A DNA stretch of 64,000 nucleotides from Streptomyces sp. CB02980 (GCF_014451325.2 NZ_JACSCH020000018.1:62001-126000), one strand, 5' to 3'. Positions 25,362 through 33,293 are shown, counted from the first letter of the stretch. Numbers and translations are program-made. Notes: generated from the letters alone by a model not told the origin.

Positions 25362-25386
25362 CCTGCGGAAATCGAAAGAATAGATC

Positions 25387-25420
25387 TTGACCCCTCCCTG
25401 AATGCATATAGAATAAAAGC
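25387..25420 (+). promoter_or_regulatory. phage promoter P5
   Basis: The best-formed member: TTGACC (25387-25392), 16-base spacer, TAGAAT (25409-25414) in GAATGCATATAGAATAAAAG. AGGAGG at 25424-25429 serves the cysteine-rich gene directly downstream. Confidence 0.72.
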
Positions 25421-25440
25421 ATCAGGAGGGGCCCCTGCCC

Positions 25441-25587
25441 ATGGACGACATGCCGTTCGGCATCACCTACCCGTACTGCACCGACCACAACATCATCTGC
25501 CCAGTTCCCGAATGCGAGGCATGCGCCTGCGGCCACTGCCACGAGTGCGGCAACTGCGCCCACGAGATGTGCGACCACGACGCGTAA
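25441..25587 (+). CDS. 48-residue Cys/His-rich miniprotein
   Basis: From ATG 25441, 11 bases after AGGAGG (25424-25429), to TAA 25585-25587; an in-frame ATG at 25450 is an alternative. It holds nine cysteines and five histidines in 48 residues, mostly in ECEACACGHCHECGNCAHEM. The spacing suggests two zinc centres or one metal cluster. It is the first gene after promoter P5, so it should be made early. Small metal-binding phage proteins often bind host polymerase or nucleases; here the partner is unknown. Confidence 0.65.
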   Translation: MDDMPFGITYPYCTDHNIICPVPECEACACGHCHECGNCAHEMCDHDA

Positions 25588-25593
25588 CACCCG

Positions 25594-25624
25594 CGGTCGG
25601 CCCCGCCACCAGCAGGGCCGACCG
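25594..25624 (+). terminator. intercistronic hairpin
   Basis: Perfect 10-bp stem CGGTCGGCCC / GGGCCGACCG, 11-base loop. Confidence 0.55.
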
Positions 25625-25654
25625 CCACGCCACCACACCCCAAGAGGAGAGCCC

Positions 25655-25843
25655 ATGACGTACGCCAAGGGCGACCGCATCGCCCTCGTCCACACCGACG
25701 ACCCGCACACCGACCTCCGGCCCGGCGAGACGGGCACCGTCACCCGATACGACCCCAACCTCGCCCAGCTCAGCATCGCCTGGGACAGCGGCTCCACGCT
25801 CTCCATGCTCCTCGACGACGGCGACGAAGTCCGCCCCGCCTGA
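25655..25843 (+). CDS. small DUF4314-like protein
   Basis: 62 residues from ATG 25655 with GAGGAG just upstream. The pattern GDRIALVHTDDPHTDLRPGE, then GTVTRYD and IAWDSGSTLSMLLDD, matches the DUF4314 type: a small beta-barrel-like protein found in actinobacterial phages and conjugative elements. Its biochemical role is not known. Confidence 0.68.
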   Translation: MTYAKGDRIALVHTDDPHTDLRPGETGTVTRYDPNLAQLSIAWDSGSTLSMLLDDGDEVRPA

Positions 25844-25856
25844 CCCCCGCCCCGCC

Positions 25857-25881
25857 GGCCCCGCCCCTCAAGGGCGGGGCC
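25857..25881 (+). terminator. intercistronic hairpin
   Basis: Perfect 10-bp stem GGCCCCGCCC / GGGCGGGGCC, loop CTCAA. Confidence 0.6.
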
Positions 25882-25913
25882 GCGGCCGTACCACCAGACC
25901 TCTTGGAGAACCC

Positions 25914-26723
25914 ATGCTCATCACCAACACCGCAGTCCAGGAAGCGGCCCTCACCCTCGCCCAGCGGCTCACCCTCGCCGACCCCACCACCGGCACCTGG
26001 GCGGTCGACCCCGAGGCCCCCGCCGACGGCGCGGCACACCTCATCCACGACGACGGCCGCGGCCTCAGCTTCCGCCCCGTCTTCGGCGGCACCACCGCGC
26101 AGATCTGGATCACCGGCGCCCCCGCGCCCTCCATCCCGACCGACGCCACCCCCGCCGAACAGGACGCGCACCAGGCGCAGCTCGCCCTCCGCCTGGCCGC
26201 CGGCCACCGCTACAACAGGGCCATCACCCTCCTCACCGAAGACGACGACGTCGACCCCGCCGACCTCATCCTGGACACCGTCGAGAACCACCTCCTCCCC
26301 GCCTTCACCCTCAAGCCCCACTACGTCGGCCACCGCCCCTGGGACGACCTCTTCGCCGAAGCCCTCAACGAGACAAAGGAAGAGGCCGCTACCCCCGTCG
26401 GAACGTCCCTCCGAGACTGCGGCCCCGAGGCCCACACCCAGCCGCCCGCCGAACCCGACGACGAGCCGACGCCCGACCCCGCCCCGGCGGTCAACGTAGA
26501 CGTGGCCGACACCTCCGAAACCCCGACAGAACCGGGCGACGACGACCGCACCCCCACGGCGCCCGACCCGCAGCAGCCCGCCGACACGGCCCCCACCTCC
26601 GACGACCAGGAACCCCAGACCGAACAGGCCACCACCGACAGCGCCGCCCTCCGCCCGGCCGCGAAGCGCCGCCCGAGCAACCGTGCCTCCGCCAAGAAGC
26701 CTCGGCCGAAGATCACACCCTGA
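25914..26723 (+). CDS. unknown phage protein with disordered acidic tail
   Basis: 269 residues from ATG 25914 after leader ACCTCTTGGAG (25898-25908). The first about 155 residues look folded (LTLADPTTGTWAVDP, GLSFRPVFGGTTAQIWITGA). Residues about 155-245 are proline, aspartate, glutamate and threonine rich, and the last 25 are strongly basic (AAKRRPSNRASAKKPRPK), a possible nucleic-acid tether. Last clear gene of the co-oriented phage block before a gap. Function unknown. Confidence 0.6.
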   Translation: MLITNTAVQEAALTLAQRLTLADPTTGTWAVDPEAPADGAAHLIHDDGRGLSFRPVFGGTTAQIWITGAPAPSIPTDATPAEQDAHQAQLALRLAAGHRYNRAITLLTEDDDVDPADLILDTVENHLLPAFTLKPHYVGHRPWDDLFAEALNETKEEAATPVGTSLRDCGPEAHTQPPAEPDDEPTPDPAPAVNVDVADTSETPTEPGDDDRTPTAPDPQQPADTAPTSDDQEPQTEQATTDSAALRPAAKRRPSNRASAKKPRPKITP

Positions 26724-26737
26724 CCAGGCGCCGACCA

Positions 26738-26769
26738 AGGGGCGCGGCCGCATCTCGCGTCGCGCCCCT
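26738..26769 (+). terminator. terminator after the early block
   Basis: 9-bp stem AGGGGCGCG / CGCGCCCCT with a 14-base loop, 15 bases after the preceding stop. The rest of the gap to 27089 shows no gene I can support. Confidence 0.6.
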
Positions 26770-27089
26770 GCGGATACCCATCTGAGAGCAGCGCGAGTTC
26801 CAGGGCGCGAGGGCAAAACGCGAAGTGGGGAGCCAGCCTGGGAATCAGCCGGATTCGCACTGGAGGGCGCAGACATCAGGAAGACTTGCCTCATGGATTG
26901 CGAAGAGAGGCTGTGAAGAGTCACCCCCCGACGGAGAGATCCGGCCGAAGGTAAGCCCGACCTCAAGGGGTGCGGAAGGGGCCGTATCCGCTGGTCCAAC
27001 CGTGGGTGACCTTGCGTCCATTGCGGGGGCGAACGATGTGTCGACTGAGCTGCCGTTCCTCGTGATGAGAGCCTGCACCCGGAGGCCCC

Positions 27090-27836
27090 ATGACGCAGAT
27101 GGATCCACACGACGACCATGATGACCGTGGCGAGCGAGCTGAGGCCGGTTCACTGCGCGGAGATCGCGGCGAGGCTAGGCGCCCGTGGTGGCAACACGCC
27201 TGGATCTGGGTTGCGACCGTAATCGGGGGCGTGATCAGCGCAGTTCTGGCGACAATGATCACGGGGACCGACGGGGACGGTGGAGACCCGCCTAAACCGC
27301 GCCTCACCGCTGAGAGGAATGTACTTCCCTTTACAGATCAAGGAGAACTGCGCCCGCCCTTCGAGACATCTCTCGAATTGGAGAAGGGCCACTGTATGGA
27401 GGCGTCGCTGTCGTCTACCGACCCTGCAGCTTGGCAATGCAACGCGGAGGGTGCTGGCCTTGTGGATCCCTGTTGGTCTCACGCCCGCAAGGTTGCGTGC
27501 CTGCGATCGCCATGGGACCCCGACACGCTGATGATCAAGGAAGCGACATTCGCGAACAGATCCCAGACGTCAACCAAGCCCAGTACCCTCCCTTGGGCGT
27601 TGGAGATCAAAGCTCCAGCCGACGGTTCGACCCTCCGCTGCTCCTGGGCCGGTGGGGGAACCTCCTTGATCGCCGGGAAGAGAGTCAACTGGCGCTGTAT
27701 GAAGGACGACGACACCGTGGTGGGCGACGCAGCGGGCGACGTTGCCCAATCCAAGACTGCTCCGTGGACTGTGCTCTACCTCCCCAACAACTCTGCCGAG
27801 GCGCGGCAGGCTGAAATCCTCACTGTCTGGTACTAA
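27090..27836 (+). CDS. membrane-anchored, cysteine-containing exported protein; 3' end met by an IS
   Basis: 248 residues from ATG 27090, with GGAGG four bases upstream. A charged N-terminus of about 34 residues precedes one membrane helix (IWVATVIGGVISAVLATMIT); the rest should lie outside the cell, with six cysteines that could pair. Codon choice is less GC-biased than in the genes on either side, which suggests separate acquisition, as for a phage moron or exclusion protein. The stop TAA (27834-27836) is made of a target TA and the first base of an IS end, so the C-terminus may be truncated or altered by that insertion. Confidence 0.6.
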   Translation: MTQMDPHDDHDDRGERAEAGSLRGDRGEARRPWWQHAWIWVATVIGGVISAVLATMITGTDGDGGDPPKPRLTAERNVLPFTDQGELRPPFETSLELEKGHCMEASLSSTDPAAWQCNAEGAGLVDPCWSHARKVACLRSPWDPDTLMIKEATFANRSQTSTKPSTLPWALEIKAPADGSTLRCSWAGGGTSLIAGKRVNWRCMKDDDTVVGDAAGDVAQSKTAPWTVLYLPNNSAEARQAEILTVWY

Positions 27837-28265
27837 AGGCTGTCCCGTAAAGATCTTCGAGGCGGTGGGTCCGTGATCGACTGCTGCCCGCTTGGCTCGT
27901 CTACCGTCCGAGTGCGAGGTTGTGCAGGTGGGCGATTCCGCTCATCGCGGAATGGACGCCGTCGCCCTTCAACCTGCAATCACGGAGGATCTTCCAGGCC
28001 TTCATGCGGGCGAAAGCGTGCTCGACACGAGCGCGGACCTGGCGGTGGGAAGCGTTGTGCTCTTCCTTCCAGGCCGGCAGTTCGCTCTGCCCGCGCTCAC
28101 GGCGGTGCGGGATGACCAGGCCGGTGCCCCGGTAGCCGCCGTCGGCGATCACGGTGGTGCGGCCGACAGCATCCTTGGCTACGGACAGTGCCCACGCCTT
28201 CCAGTCGTTGCGGTTGCCGGGCAACGGCCGGCCGACCACGACGACGCGGTGGAGGAGATGTTCCT
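27836..28265 (-). mobile_element. truncated IS5-type element
   Basis: Left end AAGGCTGTCCCGTAA (27836-27850) matches the end of the element at 31355-32822 with one G fewer. The minus-strand transposase C-terminal part runs from about 28250 to 27901 (RPLPGNRNDWKAW, ADGGYRGTGLVIPHRRERGQ, VEHAFARMKAWKILRDCRLK) and is close to that element's product. The N-terminal half and the other inverted repeat are lost at about 28260, where a different transposase fragment begins. Non-functional. Confidence 0.85.
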
Positions 28266-28273
28266 CGTCTCTC

Positions 28274-28508
28274 CCCCGCTACACCGGGCGCCAGAAGCTC
28301 ACCGGCGGCAGGGTCCCCGACCCCGGCGCCCCGCCCCTGACGTATGAGGCGTTCGTGGGTCTGCTGCTGGACTGGGTGACCTGGTGGAACACCCGCCACC
28401 GCCCGTCCGCGCTGAACGGGATGACTCCCGTCGAGGCGTGGCAGGCCGACGCGACACCGCTCACGGACGTGTCCGCGGGACAGATAGCGACGTTCGCCCC
28501 CATGGGCG
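28274..28508 (+). pseudogene. fragment of a Mu-type/DDE integrase-core transposase
   Basis: Plus-strand reading gives PRYTGRQKLTGGRVPDPGAP, LTYEAFVGLLLDWVTWWNTR and HRPSALNGMTPVEAWQADAT, the typical end of the integrase core and start of the Mu C-terminal domain of Streptomyces transposases. Both ends are missing: upstream is the truncated IS5-type element, downstream the frame passes into a helicase fragment near 28508. About 78 codons of a protein normally over 500 residues. Confidence 0.75.
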
Positions 28509-28714
28509 GCGATCCACGGCAACGCCCGCATCCCGGCGGACTTCCGGCTCTACCTCACCGCCACACCACTCATCCTCGCCTCGCCCCGGCCGCAGAAGGA
28601 CGCGGATGGCCAGGAGCTGGAGCTGGCGACGATGTCCGACGACCCGAACGGGACCTTCGGCGCGTGGCTCCCGGGGGCCGAGCTCGGTCTGTCGGAGGCG
28701 ATCGAACGCGAGAT
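28509..28714 (+). pseudogene. fragment of a helicase-associated-domain SF2 helicase
   Basis: Frame from 28509 gives IHGNARIPADFRLYLTATP (the TAT of SF2 motif III), then GAWLPGAELGLSEAIEREIG, wording characteristic of the large HA-domain DEAD/DEAH helicases found near Streptomyces chromosome ends and on mobile DNA. Only about 68 codons survive, without Walker motifs. Confidence 0.7.
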
Positions 28715-28904
28715 CGGCCCGGCCCCGGAGGCGGGCATGGCGAGCGGCCGTGGACCACGGCAGCGGGTTGAGGCGGTATTCCTCGACCGGTGGCGCAGGC
28801 GGTCCAACAGCGGTGGTCGGATGACGCCATCACCGTGGCGTGTCGGACTGCCCGGGCCCTCGGCGTCCGAAGCGGGCGCCGGGGCCCCAGGACCGCGGGG
28901 TGCG

Positions 28905-29657
28905 TCAGGTTCGCTTCTCGGAGGCGGTGCGGAACTGCAGGGCGACCGTGGCAGCATCGGGAAGACTCTTTTCGTCCGCCAGCACCACGCTGCCGGATGT
29001 GCCGCCGTCGGTCCATGCACACACGATCGGACGCACCCCTTCGTTCGACTCGATAAAGCCACAGCTCAGCTGGCCGCCCCAGGGGCCTGCTTCGAAGGTG
29101 GTGACCTCGGTCGCCTTCGCCCCGGCGAAGAAGTTGCGCAGCTCTTGCGTCATTGTGTCCGAGCGCTTCTCCTCGGCCAGTCCCGCGTCCCATTCGACGG
29201 CGTTGATCTGAAGGATGGCGCCGATCGGCTTTTGGCCGGGCCCGTCGTAGAACCAGTGCTTGCCCCGGGGCTCCTTTCCGGAAGCTGGCTGCTCGTACTG
29301 GGCTGCTTCCTCGCCGGTGAGCAGCCGGTACGCGCCGATGCGCGGGGCGGCGGCGATGACGCGCTCCTGGGCGACGGGGGCTGCGTTGGCGGTGGGCGGC
29401 TGTCCCTCGTAGCTACATGCCCGCACCAGACCCGCGGCGGCAACGACAAGCAGTACGCCGACGACGATGTTGCGTCGGCGCAGGGCAGCCGAGAAGGCTC
29501 GCTCGGCTTCGACCGCGCCTGCCGGCACTGGACCCCGTCGCCAGGTCCGGGTAGCGAACCAGATGACGACCATGGCCGCGGCGGTGACGAGTAGCGCCCC
29601 CAGCGCCTGGCCATCGGCGAAGCTCTGCGAGGTGGGGTCGACGGACAACGTGATCAT
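28905..29657 (-). CDS. two-helix membrane protein of unknown function
   Basis: 250 residues, minus strand, from ATG 29657-29655. There are two hydrophobic helices (ALGALLVTAAAMVVIWFATR and NIVVGVLLVVAAAGLVRACS) and then an extracytoplasmic domain of about 170 residues with two cysteines (LSCGFIESNEGVRPIVCAW). It looks intact amid broken genes. Related uncharacterised Streptomyces proteins share this layout. It may be a chromosomal gene carried in with the scrambled DNA or phage cargo; the sequence does not decide. Confidence 0.7.
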   Translation of the reverse strand: MITLSVDPTSQSFADGQALGALLVTAAAMVVIWFATRTWRRGPVPAGAVEAERAFSAALRRRNIVVGVLLVVAAAGLVRACSYEGQPPTANAAPVAQERVIAAAPRIGAYRLLTGEEAAQYEQPASGKEPRGKHWFYDGPGQKPIGAILQINAVEWDAGLAEEKRSDTMTQELRNFFAGAKATEVTTFEAGPWGGQLSCGFIESNEGVRPIVCAWTDGGTSGSVVLADEKSLPDAATVALQFRTASEKRT

Positions 29658-30483
29658 GCCGGAATCGTAAACACGATCGTACGAGTGCTCGTATCGGTCT
29701 GTAGTCACGATCACGCATCGACGGACGCGCCCACGTCGAACTGTGCCGGACGCCGATGGGCCCAGCGTCGCGGAATGTAGTTCCCTGCCGACAGCGGCGT
29801 GGGTAGCGCGCGTACTGCCCTGGGGCGTCTGGCCGCGAAAGAGGACGCCACACTGCCGGCCGAGGGGAGCCGGGTGCCAACGGCGGCGTGGCGGATCCGC
29901 GCCGCGGTCGCCGAGCCGCCGATGTTCGGCTGCCGCCTGTGCACCGCGCGGCGTACGGGAGCGGTGGCACGGGTTGTGCTGTACGCCCCGCGGTGGGAGC
30001 GGGTGGGAATAGACCCACAGGGCACCGGCCCCATCGGTGGCGAGACATCGGCGCCTCATCACCAGTGAAATCGCCGCCAGCAGTGATCTTGTCGTATGCC
30101 TGCCAGCCGCTGGTCTTGATCCGGCTGGCGAAGTTGCCGGCGCCATCGCTTCGAAGGGGTCACCCCCGCGGCAAGCCCAGCCGGGGCGGCGCCTCCGGCA
30201 TCTTCTGCGGAGGGCTTACACGGCACCATGACCGACTTGGACACGAGGGTGGCAAAGACTGCGTCGGCTGCCGAGCCGGCGCACTGCGGCTCATCCGAGG
30301 CCTCCCCTATCGCGACCTCCAGGCTGCGTTCGCGCCCAGGTTGTGCTGCGTGACCTTGTCCGACTCCCGCAGGACGACGAAGTCGTCGCTCCGCGTCAAC
30401 CACAGCTCGGCCGCGCATTCGCACACTTCCCCAGAGCCGCCCGCGAACGTCTGAGCATCGAGGTGCCGTCAACTCCGCGCCTA
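29658..30483. other. 826 bases with no intact gene
   Basis: Holds the FG-GAP fragment (29985-30155) and short frames on both strands that I do not recognise, for example a minus-strand stretch reading FATLVSKSVMVPCKPSAED (about 30230-30175). Probably eroded chromosomal DNA. Confidence 0.55.
29985..30155 (-). pseudogene. frameshifted FG-GAP/VCBS repeat fragment
   Basis: Minus strand from about 30147 reads GAGNFASRIKTSGWQAYDKI then TAGGDFTGDEAP; after one frame change near 30015-30025 it continues LATDGAGALWVYSHP. Together this is the classic Streptomyces FG-GAP unit (GDFTGDG.PDLLATD..GALWVY). A secreted protein gene once lay here; only about one repeat remains. Confidence 0.65.
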
Positions 30484-31352
30484 AAGGGTGTTGCAGAAGG
30501 TCCGGCTTCGGCAGGTCGAAGTGGCGTCTGACCTGGTGTTTCACCGAGTCATGGCGAGGTTGTGCATGGTGGCGACGGCCTGGACCGCGTGGTGGAGGCC
30601 GTCTCCTTTCTGGCGGCAGTCGCGAAGGATCTTCCAGTTCTTCATCCGGGCGAAGGTGTGCTCGACGCGGGCACGGACGCGCCGGTGTTCGGCGTTGTCT
30701 TCTTCCTGGCCTCGCAGGAGGGGACGTCCGGCTCTCTTCCGGTGCGGCACGATCAGGCCGGTGCCGAGGTAGGCGCCGTCCGCGATCACCGTCGTCCCGG
30801 CCGCCGTAGCCGGCAGGCCTGACTCCCGCCACACGTGGGCGTCGGCCTTGTTGCCCGGCGCCGGCCGGGCCGAGGCGACGACCAGGCGGCTGTCTGCGTC
30901 GATGATGACCTGCACGTTCGCCGAGAACCGGTAGTTGCGGGAGGAGGCTCCCACCGTCCGGTCACGGACCGGGATCAAGGTTCCGTCCACGATCCACAGC
31001 CGGTCCACGTCAGCGACCGGCCGCGGGGCCGGCTCCAGGGCCAGCAACGGACGCAGGCGGTGGATGACCCGGCAGACGGTGGCCGGGGAGATCCCGAAGA
31101 GCGGGGCGAGCTGCCGCATGGTGAGGTTGGTGCGGTAGTAGACGGCCACCAGCAGGACCCGGTCGGCCAGCGGCAGGCACCACGGACGGCCCCCACCGGG
31201 ACCATTCCCGCCCCGCTCCTTCACCACTTTCACCAGCCTCGCGAACCGCTCGATCCGCAAGCCCGTGAACGTCTCGACCCACACCGACTCAGCCCGCAAC
31301 ACCCCACCCATACGGGGAAAATGCCCGGAACCGAGCCTTCTGCAACACCCTT
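30484..31352 (-). mobile_element. complete IS5-type element (869 bp)
   Basis: Ends AAGGGTGTTGCAGAAGG (30484-30500) and its exact 17-bp complement (31336-31352). TA stands on both sides (30482-30483 and 31353-31354), fitting a 2-bp target duplication. It contains one transposase gene on the minus strand. The right-hand TA is shared with the neighbouring element. Confidence 0.88.
30541..31311 (-). CDS. IS5-family transposase
   Basis: 256 residues, apparently intact. DDE catalytic regions are visible: LWIVDGTLIPVRDR (first Asp), TVIADGAYLGTGLIVPHRKR (second Asp) and the glutamate of RVRARVEHTFARMKNWKILR. The N-terminal part has the HTH NLTMRQLAPLFGISPATVCR. Length and spacing are those of active IS5-group enzymes from Streptomyces. 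It should move the surrounding 869-bp element. Confidence 0.9.
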   Translation of the reverse strand: MGGVLRAESVWVETFTGLRIERFARLVKVVKERGGNGPGGGRPWCLPLADRVLLVAVYYRTNLTMRQLAPLFGISPATVCRVIHRLRPLLALEPAPRPVADVDRLWIVDGTLIPVRDRTVGASSRNYRFSANVQVIIDADSRLVVASARPAPGNKADAHVWRESGLPATAAGTTVIADGAYLGTGLIVPHRKRAGRPLLRGQEEDNAEHRRVRARVEHTFARMKNWKILRDCRQKGDGLHHAVQAVATMHNLAMTR

Positions 31353-31409
31353 TAAGGGCTGTCCCGTAACCCCGAGGAATTGCGCCACGGCCCTCTGGCC
31401 ACGAGGGTC

Positions 31410-31925
31410 TCAGGCTTGGTCGTGGCTCCCTGAGGCATTGAGATCACGCTGCTGGGTGCTGGACGACTTCAGCCACCGGCCCACCACGTCGTCCACTTCA
31501 TCCAGGGCCGGATCGCGACTTCCGCTGGGCGCGTAGGCCGGTGATCGGTCAGCGCGTAGTGGCAGATGCGCGCAGTACCAGGCCCGCCGGGCACCGGCTA
31601 TCTCTGCGGTCGTGCCCGTGCGGAGATAGCCGAGCAATGCCGTCATGACCCTGCGGCGCCCAAATGCGTAGAGCGCGGGCTCGACGAACCAGCGGCAGAA
31701 GCTTGGGTCCGGGTCGTAGACAGCAGCAGCCATCAGCGGATCGAAGAACTCCTCAGACAGGGTGGCGCGTTCCAGCAGTGGCCTTCGTGCAGCTCCGGCC
31801 AAGTGCCGCGCACGTCGGTCTTCAGGCACGTCGGCCGCAGCCTCAAGGTCCAGCAAGCGAGCCACTTCGGCTGCGTATGCAAGGAACGTACGTGTGGATG
31901 CCTCGTGGCGGTCACCTTCGCTCAT
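31410..31925 (-). CDS. passenger gene of the IS, unknown helical protein
   Basis: 171 residues from ATG 31925-31923, divergent from the transposase with about 70 bp between. The sequence is helical and arginine-rich (TFLAYAAEVARLLDLEAAAD, LLERATLSEEFFDPLMAAAV, YDPDPSFCRWFVEPALYAFG). Uncharacterised relatives are common in Streptomyces chromosomes. It lies wholly inside the inverted repeats, so it can move with them. No toxin, resistance or regulator motif is recognised. Confidence 0.65.
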   Translation of the reverse strand: MSEGDRHEASTRTFLAYAAEVARLLDLEAAADVPEDRRARHLAGAARRPLLERATLSEEFFDPLMAAAVYDPDPSFCRWFVEPALYAFGRRRVMTALLGYLRTGTTAEIAGARRAWYCAHLPLRADRSPAYAPSGSRDPALDEVDDVVGRWLKSSSTQQRDLNASGSHDQA

Positions 31926-31994
31926 GGCAGGATTCTCGACCACGGGCCTGAACAAAAATGGTCGCATGGGCGAGATGATCTCGATGTGGCTGGT

Positions 31995-32756
31995 GTGATC
32001 ACGGCGTCGGTGCCGTCTTGGATAGCCCCGTTCTCCGGGCTGAGCCCGCGTGCCTTCGGGAAGCTGGTGACGGTGCTGCGTCGCGCAGGTGCGGACACGG
32101 CCCGCAAGGGCCGGCCGTGGAGCCTTCCGCTGGAAGACCGGACCCTGCTGGTAACCGCGTACTGGCGAACCAACCTGACCATGCGGCAGCTTGCCCCACT
32201 GTTCGGGATCTCGAAGTCGGCAGCGGACCGGATCATCGACCACCTGGGACCGATGCTCGCGCTCCAGCCCCGCAAGCGGTTCGCGAAGGACACCGTGCTC
32301 ATCGTGGACGGCACCCTGGTCCCCACCCGGGACCACACCGTCGCCGAGCGGTCGAAGAACTACCGGTACTTCACCAACCACCAGGTCGTCATCGATGCAG
32401 ACACTCGCCTGGTCGTCGTGGTCGGCCGGCCGCTCGCCGGAAACCGCAACGACTGCAAGGCATGGGAGGAGTCCGGAGCCAAGGCCGCCGTCAGCGGAAC
32501 AACCACGATTGCCGACGGCGGCTACCCGGGCACCGGACTCGTCATCCCGCACCGCCGCAAGCGCGGCCAGAGTGAACTCCCGGACTGGAAAGAGGAGCAC
32601 AACAAGTCCCACAAGCAGGTCCGGGCCCGGGTCGAGCACGTCTTCGCCCGCATGAAGACCTGGAAGATCCTCCGCGACTGCCGCTTGAAGGGGGACGGCG
32701 TCCACCACGCCATGCTCGGCATCGCAAGGTTGCACAACCTCGCCCTCGCCGGATAG
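31995..32756 (+). CDS. IS5-family transposase
   Basis: 253 residues from GTG 31995. HTH NLTMRQLAPLFGISKSAADR, catalytic regions VLIVDGTLVPTRDHTV, TTIADGGYPGTGLVIPHRRK and RARVEHVFARMKTWKILRDC. All DDE positions look intact. The frame is open upstream across the passenger gene region but without a better start. Very similar to the truncated copy at 27.9-28.25 kb, which shows that this element family has acted here at least twice. Confidence 0.88.
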   Translation: MITASVPSWIAPFSGLSPRAFGKLVTVLRRAGADTARKGRPWSLPLEDRTLLVTAYWRTNLTMRQLAPLFGISKSAADRIIDHLGPMLALQPRKRFAKDTVLIVDGTLVPTRDHTVAERSKNYRYFTNHQVVIDADTRLVVVVGRPLAGNRNDCKAWEESGAKAAVSGTTTIADGGYPGTGLVIPHRRKRGQSELPDWKEEHNKSHKQVRARVEHVFARMKTWKILRDCRLKGDGVHHAMLGIARLHNLALAG

Positions 32757-32823
32757 ATCAGCGGGTCACACTGCGGCCAACCATGCCCGAGACGACTCGT
32801 AGATCATTTACGGGACAGCCCTT

Positions 32824-32940
32824 AGGCGACCGCCCGGCGACCTGAAACCCATCTTCCCCTTGGTGGATGGCGCGGCCGGGAACGGGATTGGGTTCGCCGC
32901 CGCGGCCGACGTGCCAGTGGCGGAGCTGATGAGGGGTTGA
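32824..32940 (+). pseudogene. possible C-terminal gene remnant cut by the IS
   Basis: An open stretch of 38 codons reads DLKPIFPLVDGAAGNGIGFA and AAADVPVAELMRG to TGA 32938-32940 immediately beside the IS end. Composition looks coding, but no family is recognised. It might be the tail of a prophage gene disrupted by the insertion. Confidence 0.3.
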
Positions 32941-33024
32941 CCGCCGAGCGTGGCATGTCCGGTTGGTGCAGGAGGGCAAGCCCGATACCCTGAGCGTCAG
33001 ACGTTGGTCCGACGAAACGGCCAA

Positions 33025-33058
33025 GAGGCTCCGCCCCCAGTACGGGGGGCGGAGCCTC
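33025..33058 (+). terminator. strong terminator near the attachment site
   Basis: Perfect 14-bp stem GAGGCTCCGCCCCC / GGGGGCGGAGCCTC, loop AGTACG. Between 32941 and 33293 I see this hairpin and the GGACA repeats but no gene. Confidence 0.7.
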
Positions 33059-33164
33059 TGCGCGTTGGAATCGGAATCCGCCGCGCACGAGTCCGTATCA
33101 GTCCAGTGAGCTGGCGCGACGCTTCGGCAGCCCTGTGCGTGGCCAGGGATGGGACGGAGATTGG

Positions 33165-33198
33165 ACAGCGACTGGACACAAGGACAGGAAAGGACTGA
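33165..33198 (+). repeat. GGACA short direct repeats beside attR (possible integrase arm sites)
   Basis: GGACA at 33165-33169, 33176-33180 and 33184-33188, with GGACT at 33194-33198, spaced 11, 8 and 10 bases. Clusters of such pentamers near a tRNA-type att site resemble arm-type sites for a tyrosine integrase. Confidence 0.45.
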
Positions 33199-33293
33199 CA
33201 AGGGTCAGGATGAACGGTCCCAGTCCACCCCGCCTGACCAGTCAAAACGTCAATCCTGAGCAACAAAAGGCAAGGGCCGCCAAGATCCCCAAA

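Larger units (their letters stand above)
31355..32822 (+). mobile_element. IS5-type element with passenger gene (1468 bp)
   Basis: Ends AGGGCTGTCCCGTAA (31355-31369) and exact complement TTACGGGACAGCCCT (32808-32822), TA at 31353-31354 and 32823-32824. About 600 bp longer than a plain IS of this group because a divergent passenger gene lies between the left end and the transposase. Confidence 0.85.

Noticed and set aside
33001..33200. Remnant of a tyrosine integrase C-terminus before attR
   Set aside because: No R...HxxR...Y pattern could be read in any frame between the IS and the tRNA half.
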